Shown one piece after another: positions 54,719 to 64,000 of a stretch of DNA of 64,000 bases. The position numbers were made by a program, and so were the translations under genes. The notes below the pieces were generated by a model that did not search any database, was not told where the DNA came from, and saw only the letters and a list, made by a program, of their open reading frames with translations. The DNA comes from Armillaria gallica. Taxonomy: Eukaryota; Basidiomycota; Agaricomycetes; Agaricales; Physalacriaceae. Location of the stretch: positions 4,154,001 through 4,218,000 of the forward strand of contig JBANDB010000005.1 in assembly GCA_037576215.1 (NCBI GenBank), given 5' to 3'. Positions within the stretch are counted from its first letter, which is position 1; each line of letters opens with the position of its first letter.

Positions 54719-55675
54719 ATGTCCTTTCGGCCGACCCTCGCCGCCCTCTCCAAAAAATCATCTACACAATGGATAGCTCGCCAACGTCATGATCACTACG
54801 TCAAGCAACGAGCATCCTCAGCGTACAAGTCCCGTTCCGCATTCAAACTCCTCGAACTCGACGACCAGCTTGGTTTTCTCGACCACGACGATGTGAACGT
54901 CGTCGTCGACCTTGGCGCGGCGCCTGGCGGGTGGAGTCAAGTCGTGTCGCAGCGTTTGGGGTACGGGTCCGATGAGGACAGCGAGCCGTTACCGTCTACC
55001 CTTCCCCGGGTACGGTCCAAACGCAGGCCTGCCGAGTCGCGTCCTGGCAGCGACTACGACCCTCTCAACATCGACAATATGGAAGAGGAGCTTGCTCGCA
55101 GCGAAAGCAAAGGTCGTGGGACCGTCGTTGCCGTCGACCTCCTTCCCATGAACCCCATTCCTGGTGTCCGGTCTCTCCAGAAGGACTTTCTCGACCCTAG
55201 AACGGATGCAGCGATTACGGTCCTCTTGCATTCATCCATACCTGGGCTGAGACAGCGCAAGAAGGGTAAAGCCTTGGTAGACGTCGTACTCTCCGATATG
55301 GCCCCGAACATCTCTGGGAATGCTCTGCATGACTCGGAGGAATCGTACCGGCTTTGCCTGGCGGTGCAAGCGTTTGCGGCACGCCATTTGAGAACGGAGG
55401 AGCACATTGGGAGGCGGTACGGAGGCGTGTTGGTGTATGTGTGTTCTTTTTCTCCCATTCGTCTTTGATTGACTTACATTCGCAGGTTGAAGCATTTTTC
55501 GTTTGATGCTATGAATCTGTTCCGGAAAGAGAAATTGGAACCTCATTTCTCTAATGTGCAGTACATTAAGCCCCCAGCGAGCAGGTCAGAGTCGTCGGAG
55601 AGCTACTTCGTCTGCCGCGGTTGGAACCCGGTCAGGGAAGTACCCATGTACGGGATACTTCCTGAAAGCCACTAG
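54719..55675 (+). CDS. MRM2: FtsJ/RrmJ-type rRNA 2'-O-methyltransferase, copy B (intact)
   Basis: Methylates ribose 2'-OH in rRNA; the start (STQWIARQRHDHYVKQRASS) is most like mitochondrial MRM2, so a mitochondrial large-subunit rRNA target is inferred. Exon 1 54,719-55,434, intron 55,435-55,485 (GTATGTG...TTCGCAG), exon 2 55,486-55,675; 301 residues. SAM motif VVVDLGAAPGGWSQVV. The K-D-K-E tetrad fits K of AYKSRSAFKLL, D of VVLSDMAPN, K of LVLKHFSFDAM and E of SSESYFVCRG. An insert rich in Ser/Arg/Glu (YGSDEDSEPLPS to ARSESKGRG) lengthens the N-terminal half. No lesion seen; the only whole copy of three. Confidence 0.88.
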
Positions 55676-55866
55676 AGATGCCGTCGATTCCACAAGGGCT
55701 ATGCTGCGATGGACGTGCTACCTATCCAGACTTGGCTCCTACGCTCTCCACATATACCTGATCTTACACCTGGCCGACGGACGTTATCATCATCCTCCAC
55801 AGAATTATACGAATCCTTCTCTAATGGCGTTACATTCGGGATGTACACAACAATTTTTTCGCGACT

Positions 55867-56548
55867 TCAAAACATGAAGCTCAGAGCAGTCAAAATCATC
55901 TTTGCGCTCGTCACAGTGACCTTGCTCGGGTCGTCCTCTACTGCAAGAGACGCAACGTGGTTGTTTTTGACAATCATGACGTAGCGCTGGACATTTTCAT
56001 GAGACCCGAAAGTAGGTGCAGGTGGACAGACATACCTTGGATCGAGGTGGTGGCGTCGCGTCGAATATAAGCCCCGTTGCACTGGTGAATGTACCTTGAT
56101 CGTCAGCCAAGAAGTGTATAGCTGTAAACAGCAATCAGTTTGCACCCTGTCGATAACCGAACAATTACATACGGGTTCCGTTCGGCGCGAGCTTCTCCTT
56201 CCAACCACTACGCGTCAAGAAGAAGGTCAATTCCGACAAGTACATCGAGGCGGACCGAACGTACTTCATCGCGGCCTGGTCATTGACCGCCACGACGTAT
56301 ATCCCCTCTATTCCTTTAGCCTTGATTGCCTCGTACTCGTCGATGTACTCTAGAATCTGAGCGTCAGACGTTACCGGTACGCCGATCTGTTTGCCTTAAG
56401 AGTTGAGCACTACGACAGGGGGGTTTTGCGCTCACGATGATGTTCTTCCCGGCCAGAGACACGGGTTCGGGGGCGGCAAAGGAGGGAGGGGTTTACCTGG
56501 GGCGATCTGGGAGACATTGAGGAGGGAAGCGGCTGTTGAGCTTGACAT
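55867..56548 (-). pseudogene. Peroxiredoxin paralogue P3, lacking the active-site Cys
   Basis: Same exon plan as P1 and tail-to-tail with methyltransferase B. GVPVTSDAQILEYIDEY again lacks the PGAFTxxC segment. The second-intron acceptor GCGTAG is intact here, but exon 1 has five instead of six G (GGGTTCGGGGGCGGC on the plus strand), shifting the frame before SLAGKNIIV. So P1 and P3 carry different lesions on top of the shared loss of the Cys. Confidence 0.72.
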
Positions 56549-57046
56549 GGTGGTAGGCGGAAAAAATGGATGTGGGGAGCCTATATTTCATGCGGGGAAA
56601 TACGTCCGGGACTCCTATTGTCGGTCAGGTGTTCAAATTTGATCATTTATGTTATTCACTATCATCGTCAAGTTCAAATGAGGCGAACATTAACATGCAT
56701 CTAGTGAAAATTCTGCTCAGAATGAGAATTGGGAGTATAACGCTGACACTTATATTTCGGACTATAGACTTCAAACTTGGTTAGGTAAGTTGCGATTAGT
56801 GATTGTATTCCCAACCTCAGTTTGTGAGCTCAGATTGTCCTTCCTTCGAGATCGACGAAACGGCACGCCATTTTTCGTGTCCACCACATACCGCTACGCT
56901 ATGTACATGTGATGCCGGATTTGCTGCACTGTATCTGCATAAAACTTGCCAGTCAAAATCCATCAAAGTAAGTATTTGACCCTTCGAACATACTGATCCG
57001 TCGCAGCGGTGTCAGTTCACGTAGTACATTCTCTCATTCTGTGTAG
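56549..57046. other. Upstream region of P3, duplicated
   Basis: Pair of 35,891-36,375. The duplication ends near 57,037, where copy A has GTTAAGGTGTTCAAGCGC and this copy has ATTCTGTGTAGATG. Confidence 0.5.
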
Positions 57047-57295
57047 ATGTCGCTGTTTCTTTCCGAATCGCCTTTCTCTTGCAGCCGTCAATATCTACCG
57101 CTGACGGGCTGCTGTGTGACGATGGAATATGCGCTTGTGCCGTTGGACGAAACCTGTTACTTCCCCCCGTTCATCTTTCCAAGGCTTTCAGATCCTTTCC
57201 CGGTGCAATACTGCCGGGTGCCCCTCTTCTACCTTGGCCTTGTATATTTACTCCTCCGGCGTCTCTTACAGCTAGATAACTTCAAAAGCTGCTAG
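57047..57295 (+). CDS. Short open frame, unknown
   Basis: 82 codons, starts MSLFLSESPFSCSRQYLPLT, ends hydrophobic. Another frame (57,079-57,279) reads LLCDDGICACAVGRNLLLPP. No family; weak. Confidence 0.2.
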   Translation: MSLFLSESPFSCSRQYLPLTGCCVTMEYALVPLDETCYFPPFIFPRLSDPFPVQYCRVPLFYLGLVYLLLRRLLQLDNFKSC

Positions 57296-58220
57296 AGGGA
57301 AGACTCGCGATGGTAGTATCCTGGCGTTATGTCTACTTCTGATTTCCTTCCTACGGTATTCTCAGATGGCTGAACTCAGTATAGGGTTTAGACACCCGAA
57401 GTTTAAGTATTTCGAGGCATCATCGGTCGGCTTCCCTTTGCCTTCTCCAAGATGGAGGTGACTCCACTCCCAATCCCGAGGAAGAACCTGTTTTGTACTT
57501 TTGTGTTCATACCGTTTCGAATAACGACACCCTTCTCGCTTAGTGGGAGTTCGATGAGGGGGAGACTTATGCGCTGTGCCCGCACTGGCGCCGAATTACG
57601 CTCGAGGGCCAGCTACTGCATCAAGAACGCTCAAGCGAGGCATCGCTTCGTATGACGATACGAGAGTGGAACTGCTTCGTCGTATCATCAAGCTGCCTGT
57701 CAACACGCTTGGGTTCCCTTCTTCTATCAGGCCACTGCAAGTCATTCACCTTCGACAAGTGATTGTGTCCTTAATTCACTGTCGGTTGCGTGGCCTTCGA
57801 CTCCTTGACTCCTTGCCATCCTTTTCAGTAGCCATTACAAAGTTCGGTATTCATTCTACTTATCGGCGTCTAAGCCGTAATTTCATGTAAAGCGGATCTG
57901 CAGGTCCCCCCGAGTCCGATGTCAACAGTACGTACACACTAGTGCACTTCCAGTGGTCACCCCTTCCCCCTGTTTTCGGGCTTTGTGTGTGCGCTTGCGA
58001 AGCGTAATCTAGTAAATTTGGATCTTAAAACCGCCGGAAGATTTTGGTTTTGATGAAATAAAATCTATGGGCCGCACAATAATAGTCCTCGTAAACGCCA
58101 GCGTCGGTGCCCGTGCGACTCAAGAGCGGACCGAACACGCCACGAGAGATAAACAAGGACAAATAGAAGGGTCCTCAAACGACGCCAGCTTAATTTTTGC
58201 CTCTGAACCACATTCACGCA
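57296..58220. other. Upstream region of the septin gene
   Basis: Short overlapping frames on both strands (57,403-57,890), none convincing. No repeat seen. Confidence 0.4.
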
Positions 58221-59698
58221 ATGGCCGCCCCCGTTCCTTTCCTCGATGGCATCGGTATCGCCAACCTTCCCAACCAGGTATTGCTGTCGGATGCATTTTT
58301 GTTGAATATATCGTACTGACGACTGGCGGAAATAGAAACACAAGATCGTCGCCAAGCGCGGGGCGCATTTCACGATAATGGTTGTCGGTGCGTAGCATCA
58401 CCACTGGCACCGTAGGCCTACCGCTGACCGTGCACCGCTACAGGTGAATCTGGACTGGGAAAGACGACACTCATCAACACGCTCTTCTCAACTGAGCTCT
58501 CACCAGCCAAAAACTACACCAAACGGCACCACAAGCAGCTCGACAAGCTCACCGAGGTCGAGATCATCAAGGCCGAGCTTGAGGAGAAGCAGTTCAAGGT
58601 CAAACTCACCGTCATTGACACGCCCGGCTTTGGCGACTATGTCAACAACCGCGACTCGTGGTCGCCGATTGTGGACTTCATCGACGACCAGCATGAGGCG
58701 TATATGCGACAGGAGCAGCAGCCTCAGCGTCATGAAAAGACGGATCTGAGGGTGCATGCTTGTCTGTACTTTATCCGACCAACTGGGCATACGTGCGTAC
58801 CTATTACGTGCACCGCAGTACTTCGCTCAAACTTTACTTTTAGTTTGAAGCCTCTGGATATCGAGATCATGAAGCGCCTCGGTACCCGCGTGAACCTTAT
58901 CCCCGTTGTCGCAAAGGCAGATACATTGACACAGAACGACTTGTTCTTGTTCAAGCAGCGCGTATGTTTTCTGTTACCTTGTCCGCTGTTGATGGGCGCT
59001 TACGTCGGTTTTAGATTCGTGAGGTCATTACCGCGCAGGGTATCCGTATCTATACCCCCCCTGTGGAGGCTGACGACGAGAGTGCGGACCACGCACGTAT
59101 TCTCACGGATGCCATCCCTTTTTCTATCATTGGCTCCACTGAAGATGTGAAAACTTCTGATGGGCGTATTGTCAAGGGTCGCGAATACCTTTGGGGAGTT
59201 GCCGAAGGTGAGGCGTCTAGATTGTGTTGTGACTGCTTGACTGATCATGATTTGTTCGCAGTTGAGAACGAGAACCATTGTGACTTCAAGAAGCTCCGTT
59301 CTCTGCTTATCCGAACGCATATGCTGGATCTCATCTCTACGACGGAAGACTCTCACTATGAGAATTACCGTCAACAACAGATGGAAACGCGTAAATTCGG
59401 CGAACCAAAGGTGAAGAAGCTGGACAACCCCAAGTTCAAGGAGGAGGAGGAACAGTTGCGCAAGAGGTTCACAGAGCAGGTCAAGGCTGAGGAGTCCCGT
59501 TTCAGGCAATGGGAGCAACATGTACGTTCCTTCGCTTCAAACTAGCGGCCCTATAACTGATGTGATGTTTCGCAGCTTATCGCCGAGCGCGATCGTCTCA
59601 ACAAGGATTTGGAGCTGGCTCATGGGGCTATCAAGCAGTTGGAAGCCGAGTTGGACAATCTTCAGGTTGGCTACGGACGAGGTACCACCCGGAGATAG
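58221..59698 (+). CDS. CDC12: Septin, CDC12 type
   Basis: GTP-binding filament protein acting at the septum and hyphal cortex. Seven exons: 58,221-58,277; 58,336-58,387; 58,444-58,792; 58,844-58,961; 59,015-59,207; 59,262-59,521; 59,576-59,698; about 383 residues. Start MAAPVPFLDGIGIANLPNQ is CDC12-like. P-loop GESGLGKT crosses intron 2; switch region DTPGFGD; VDFIDDQHEAYMRQEQQ; YFIRPTGH; specificity motif AKAD; REYLWGVAEVENENHCDF septin unique element; C-terminal coiled coil EEEEQLRKRFTEQVKAEESR and LIAERDRLNKDLELAHGA. All splice sites are GT-AG. The C-terminus may be altered since the inverted gamma unit starts about 180 bases downstream. Confidence 0.92.
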
Positions 59699-59884
59699 TT
59701 TCCTACGGCTGTTATTTTGTTACCATGTGTTCTACTGTCTGCTTCTTACTTATACCCCCAAGAACGTTCATACGTACATTCCTTTGAGCAGGCTGTGTCG
59801 CCAAAATTGCCCATCCTTTGTCGGACATGGTTTTTCGTACCGGAATATATTTAGGATCTTTTTGCTCTTCGGAAAATAGGCGGA

Positions 59885-60060
59885 TGGTCATTGGTTCGAA
59901 AGACCGGGATTCTGCATCGATTGGCCTGGAAGATCGAGGAGCCTCATGCACATGGAACTGAAAGTATTCCAACGGGTCGCCTAGGTCGGCCGCATGCTTT
60001 CTCTTCGGAACCAATGCGACACGAGCAGCGTCAGATCACGCCAAGGACGAAACGCTAATT
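59885..60060 (+). pseudogene. Truncated copy of the unknown small protein (gamma)
   Basis: Nucleotide match to 52,500-52,690 in reverse orientation, with several indels; the N-terminal coding part is lost beyond 59,880. Confidence 0.4.
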
Positions 60061-60279
60061 TATTGGTGATTTCCGGAAAGCGTTAGGCACAGATGAGATG
60101 CCTCAACGGTATCGTCCGTGCCCAGTTCAATAGGCCTGTCGATTTCGGGTGTACGTCTCCATGCTCATTTTCTCTTTTAACTACTGCTCAATTTGCGGAT
60201 AGTTAGCAACCTGCTCGTCTATGGGGCAGATGGCGGTGAGTTGATACAATAACCTCAGTAGACCTTGTAATTTGGAATG

Positions 60280-60700
60280 TATGATCAGAGAGAACGCTAT
60301 TCCTATCGTCGTCATCGATCTATGCTCATTTCTGCCAGGTGCGGGTCTTTACAAGGCTCGTTACAAGAACTTTGGCGGTATTTTGACGGTTCAAGAAGAA
60401 TTTCGTTGCTGAGAGCAATCCCTCGTAAAAAAGGAATCCCAACGATGCCAAAGAGAAGACCCTATTTGGCGGCTCCATAAAGCATTAGATGCGAAGGAGA
60501 AATTCTGCGCTCACGATGACGTTCTTCCCAGTCAAAGATACGGTTTCAGGTGCGTCTCCTTAACGGTGCAAGGAGGGAAGCTGTGACTGAGTGTCCATGA
60601 CGGCTCCCGTATACGTGGTGGTGGTCGACAGGAAGGTCTCAAAAACCGAATGTGGGGAGCCTATTTTATGTGGAAATTTGAAAAGGCGGGAAAATACATC
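60280..60700 (-). pseudogene. Peroxiredoxin exon-1 remnant and unknown frame (gamma)
   Basis: Minus strand keeps the peroxiredoxin-like APETVSLTGKNVIV followed by GTGAGCG (about 60,510-60,565). The plus strand holds the counterpart of the unknown beta frame (MLISARCGSL, AIPRKKGIP). Confidence 0.35.
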
Positions 60701-60920
60701 CAGGTCTCCTGTGTAAGTTCCCAGTCAAGTGTTCAAGGTCGATGGAATTACTCATTTATATTAATCATACTGGTATAGTGCGAGTACTAACGTTGATCAA
60801 CGGTCTGGCTTTCGTTGGCTATATAGAACTCATATGAGATTATTTGCTTGAGTTGAGGGCGAATGTGTCTGACCTTTGCGCCTAACACGTCCGCCGTTGA
60901 GCCACGGTCCAAAAAAACCT

Positions 60921-62340
60921 TCAAAGAGACCCCTGACTTTCGCTCCCTTGGGGGCACCCAGCGGGCCGCAGAGAAGAATCTGCGTTTGCGTTGGTCTCCG
61001 TATCTTGAAACTCGATATTCAATCCACCAATGGACAGATCAAAAGATTCAAAGGAGTGAAAAGCTGTTTCTTCCCTTCCTCCGCGAATCCGCCTTGTCAT
61101 ACGGCTGTTGCAAACAGCGAGGACCGTATTCGAATACATCTTTATCAAGCATTTCGCCGGGCCGGTGTGGTAGTTGTTCGGATAGGCAAGAAAGAGTGCG
61201 ATGTCGATGAGAGCAAGCGCAGCTGCGCAGGCGGAAATGAGCTAATGTGATCCGATTTCGTAGTATAAGTATGACCAACCTGTTGCTGTCCCGGTTTCGA
61301 TGGTCAGTCGGATCAGCCTAGAAAGCAGTGCCTGGGTAGATTTGAGACCGGTATGAGCTCGACTCAACTATAGACGGTAACGATCAGTCGAGTCCTAAGT
61401 GTTATGCCAACACTTCACTTACAAGGTAGGTCATGCACAAAGCAATGGCAGCATCACACAAAGCGGCTGCACTCAACCATATCTGCGAATCGTAAATGTT
61501 AATGACTGAATGTGGGACACGACGACGACCTGCTTACTACCACAGCTACCTTGACCGTCGGGTTTTTCTGAAGGTCTGAGTAGCGGTCATATTTCCGTAC
61601 TTGAAGACCGCAGCAAATCGCAGCCGCAAATTGAGCAAAAGCGATCTTTGATCAAGATCGTAGTTTTTAGGGAGCAGCGTCATACGTTTGAAAAAAATCC
61701 CTCACCACCGAAAGCGTGATACTTAACCATCGGGCCTTCTTACTGAATTTATACATCCGCCAGGCGTAAAACAATTGGGCGATGCAGCCAACTACCGCTA
61801 TTTCAGTAACTCAAAGGGTAAACGCGGGTGAAAAAGTACGCACCAAATCCAGCGAGAATAGGAATCGTGAACCATGTGAGATGGACATTATCGAGTTCAG
61901 AAACGTTCCCAAAATTGTAACAGAACGTGTCGAAAGTGTCAATCATGTTGCTAACAGTCTGGACAGTCTCGGCCAGCCAGAGAACATATACGACCGCCTT
62001 CGTCGCCAGATGGTCGTTTGGAAAGGAGATGTAGTATATGTCTTTGAAAGCGGTGAGTAAAGGACAGTCAGGAACGTGCGGATAATGATAGGACCACTTA
62101 CAGACTTGATCGCACAGAATGCCATATAAGATGAGACTCAGGAAACAGCTGATCAACTGCATGAAAACTGAGCGACCGCCGCTTTCAGTATAATAGGATT
62201 GGAGTTATACCAGAGGACCCGTTCTGAGATTAGAATCAGTACAGAGATAAGGTTGAGAACGTGAGTGTTACCGACATTTGATGTAGATCTAAGGGTGCTA
62301 TACCAGTCTCTTTTGCCAGAGTACTAGGTAACGAGGGCAT
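60921..62340 (-). pseudogene. DUF6534-type membrane protein (gamma)
   Basis: Starts MPSLPSTLAKETGIAPLDLH; then LISCFLSLILYGILCDQ, YIYYISFPNDHLATK, NVHLTWFTIPILAGFG (in frame here, unlike beta), AVVGCIAQLFYAWRMYKFSK, IAFAQFAAAICCGLQVRKYD, IWLSAAALCDAAIALCMTYL, LLSRLIRLTIETGTAT, then DIALFLAYPNN and IKMYSNTVLAVCNSRMT. A 1-base difference near 61,225 disturbs the start of the last exon. The best-kept copy through the middle exons, so possibly functional. Confidence 0.6.
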
Positions 62341-63689
62341 CGAGGAGTACAGAGTTACCACGAAATTTCCCTCTACGTACTTAAGTAGCTCTGAAATGTC
62401 GCGCCCAAAATGCGGCCGACGGTCATGTTGCATAGGGATGGTGCTGCCATAACTGAGCAGTGCGCGCCTAGAAGAAGTCAGTGTAGCTGCCAGTTCTGTC
62501 GTCCATGTCAACTTTGATCAATTCATTACTACGTACATCATTGGATGCTCCAGAACATCTATTGAGATGAGCCATATTTTGCCATTGAAAAGCGAGGTCA
62601 ATACTTAATAAATCACAGAATTGAATCAGTTCTCTTGCCTCTCAGAGTCGGTGAGGGTCGTGGTTGATGCGTGAGACCTTGTACGTTTCCACGAAAGGCA
62701 ATATTGACATTGTTCCCAGACGTGTCAGCGGATACACTGTGTATCCGAGCCTGAACGAAGCTGCGCGCAGTCTCCATGTCATTTGCGTTCGCCAATACAA
62801 AGGACCGAAAGAGAACGACGACTTTGGTTGAGCATATCTTAATTTACAATGAGTCCTGACAATATCGAGTAAGCGTCTGTTGGGCAGCATTTCTCCTCGA
62901 TATAAGCCATGGATGCAATTTTAGACAGTGGCAATCACAGCTCACAGTCTGCTAGAGAAACTCGCCCAAGGGGAATTTGACTGAGGTAGCCTGTTCTATG
63001 GTGCAAGGCGCTTCCAGATTCGGCAGTGGATTGAGCTAAGGATTTGGGCACAGTAATTAGTCGAGATACCGCAGTATTTGACCCGGTTGACAAAAATAAA
63101 TTCGACGGGGAGGTCTTTTTTGCGTTTTCTGACCGAATTTGGGTTGATTTTGGCCCAAAACTTAACTTCGGATAGCCGGCAGCGTAGTGCGTATAGTGCG
63201 GTTAAGTGGCCAAATCGGCCCCAGGTGATATAGTGTATCTCAAGCTCGTAATTTTATCAAAATTCCTCTTACCAATCGTCTTATCTTATCGAAAGAATGC
63301 GTTTGGCAAGAGCAAAAAAACGGCTAACCCTGAGCTCGGTTCTTGGCTTTGCACATCAGAGGCGGTGACTAAGCACCTTGCGAGCCTGTATTTTCCGAGC
63401 CTGATCGCTCAATTTCTGAAACCCGACGGTCATTCCCCTAGCGATGTATCTGTCAACGGCGATCTTTTGCACTGAATTGCGTGAATCTGTTCCTGCACCT
63501 GGTCCTATGTTCTCGTAAGATATGGCACATTCTTTCAATCGTTACAGGTGACACGTTGGATCGGCTGTGCCTTCAAATTGGCATATTCTTCACGCCACTG
63601 TCAAATCCAGGACCGTCAGAGTAAGAATCTTGTTAACCAACTAGCTTTTCTATAATATTGGTGTGATGATTTCCAGCGTGCTTGGTTAT
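62341..63689. other. Inverted intergenic part of gamma
   Basis: Carries the empty site of the 537-bp MITE near 63,190-63,205 and a longer stretch (about 63,010-63,180) that differs from beta 49,330-49,420. No gene. Confidence 0.45.
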
Positions 63690-64000
63690 AGATTACTGCG
63701 TAATAACAGTCAGTTCGACGTCACCCGTATACAGCTCTGCTATAGGATAGCGTCAACGTCTCCGCTTCTGCGTGAGAATGATTAACATGATGCGGTTGCT
63801 CAGGATGGAATGAAAGATGTTTTGATAAAAAGCGAGGAAGGGTGCGACGTTGTGGGCCCACACGGGGAGAAGGATGTTTGTGAGAGTGAGAAGGAGGAGA
63901 CATGCATAGAAGAGCATCCCAGAGACATAAAGCTCTTTGATAAACGGATGGTTTGAATTGCGGAGGTGCTGTACGCCTTTAAAGAACGTGAGCGAAGCAA
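63690..64000 (-). pseudogene. DUF6533-type membrane protein, C-terminal part (gamma), cut by window end
   Basis: Minus strand reads ASLTFFKGVQHLRNS, ELYVSGMLFYACLL, HSILSNRIMLIILTQ, then a TGA in RRR-stop-RYP where beta has CGA (Arg), then AELYTGDVELT. Stop by one CpG-to-TpG change. The rest of the gene lies right of the window. Confidence 0.65.

Larger units (their letters stand above)
59880..64000 (-). repeat. Inverted duplicate (gamma) of the 48.0-52.7 kb region
   Basis: Reading the minus strand from 64,000 to 59,880 follows the plus strand from about 48,010 to about 52,690, less the MITE. The left edge is sharp: homology starts at 59,880 (CGGATGGTCATTGGTTCG) and the other side is septin 3' flank. 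The right edge is outside the window. Confidence 0.85.

Noticed and set aside
58500..58790. Minus-strand and alternative plus frames over the septin
   Set aside because: Shadows of the septin exon; Ser/Arg-rich composition mirrors the real frame.

Overview
The window looks like a piece of an Agaricomycete (mushroom-forming basidiomycete) genome. Evidence: short GT-AG introns of about 45-60 bp, multi-exon genes, DUF6533/DUF6534-type multi-pass membrane proteins, a KDZ (Kyakuja-Dileera-Zisupton) transposase with a CxC2 cysteine cluster, and a chromodomain Ty3/gypsy element of the Agaricomycete type. Nothing is prokaryotic. Family names are recognised by eye; no search was run.

Left third (1-34,210): a transposon graveyard. 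A Ty3/gypsy chromovirus (1-9,003, 5' LTR outside the window) is broken by many TGA stops that sit where arginine (CGA) is expected. It lies in front of copy A of an FtsJ/RrmJ-type rRNA 2'-O-methyltransferase gene. That gene is split after codon 51 by a Ty1/copia element (10,081-34,210; LTRs 265 and 261 bp; target duplication AGCTT). The copia is about 24 kb long instead of about 5 kb because it was invaded several times: a 766-bp TIR element (itself holding a ~110-bp MITE), a 180-bp hAT-like MITE, a 16.2-kb KDZ transposon and a 1.24-kb TA-target TIR element. When each insertion and one copy of its target duplication are left out, both the copia reading frame and the methyltransferase frame continue exactly in phase, which supports the boundaries.

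The KDZ element (15,461-31,622) carries a transposase gene plus about eight other genes: several members of Agaricomycete repeat-associated families, a captured fungal-specific transcription-factor domain (PF04082 type) without a zinc cluster, and a protein ending in an RNase-H1/viroplasmin-like domain. Clusters of a TGTACAAAG-type motif lie between the gene blocks and near the ends.

Right two thirds (34,210-64,000): host genes in a locally duplicated block. Methyltransferase (copies A split, B intact, C fragment) is followed by a peroxiredoxin (P1 and P3, plus a separate P2); DUF6533 and DUF6534 membrane-protein genes occur three times (alpha 39.5-43.6 kb, beta 47.4-53 kb, gamma 59.9-64 kb, gamma inverted). 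Between them lie a likely TFIIIC tau55-type subunit, an O-methyltransferase pseudogene, a CDC12-type septin and several small unidentified genes. Two further non-autonomous transposons are inserted here (36,429-37,418 with a 9-bp duplication; 48,759-49,295 with a TA duplication and an empty paralogous site in gamma).

How it fits together: methyltransferase B, the beta DUF6533 gene and the septin look functional; most other members of the duplicated block are decaying. CpG-to-TpG/CpA change is heavy from the gypsy element to the copia 5' LTR and nearly absent from the copia 3' end rightward, so a methylated (or RIP-like mutated) compartment seems to end inside the nested insertion.
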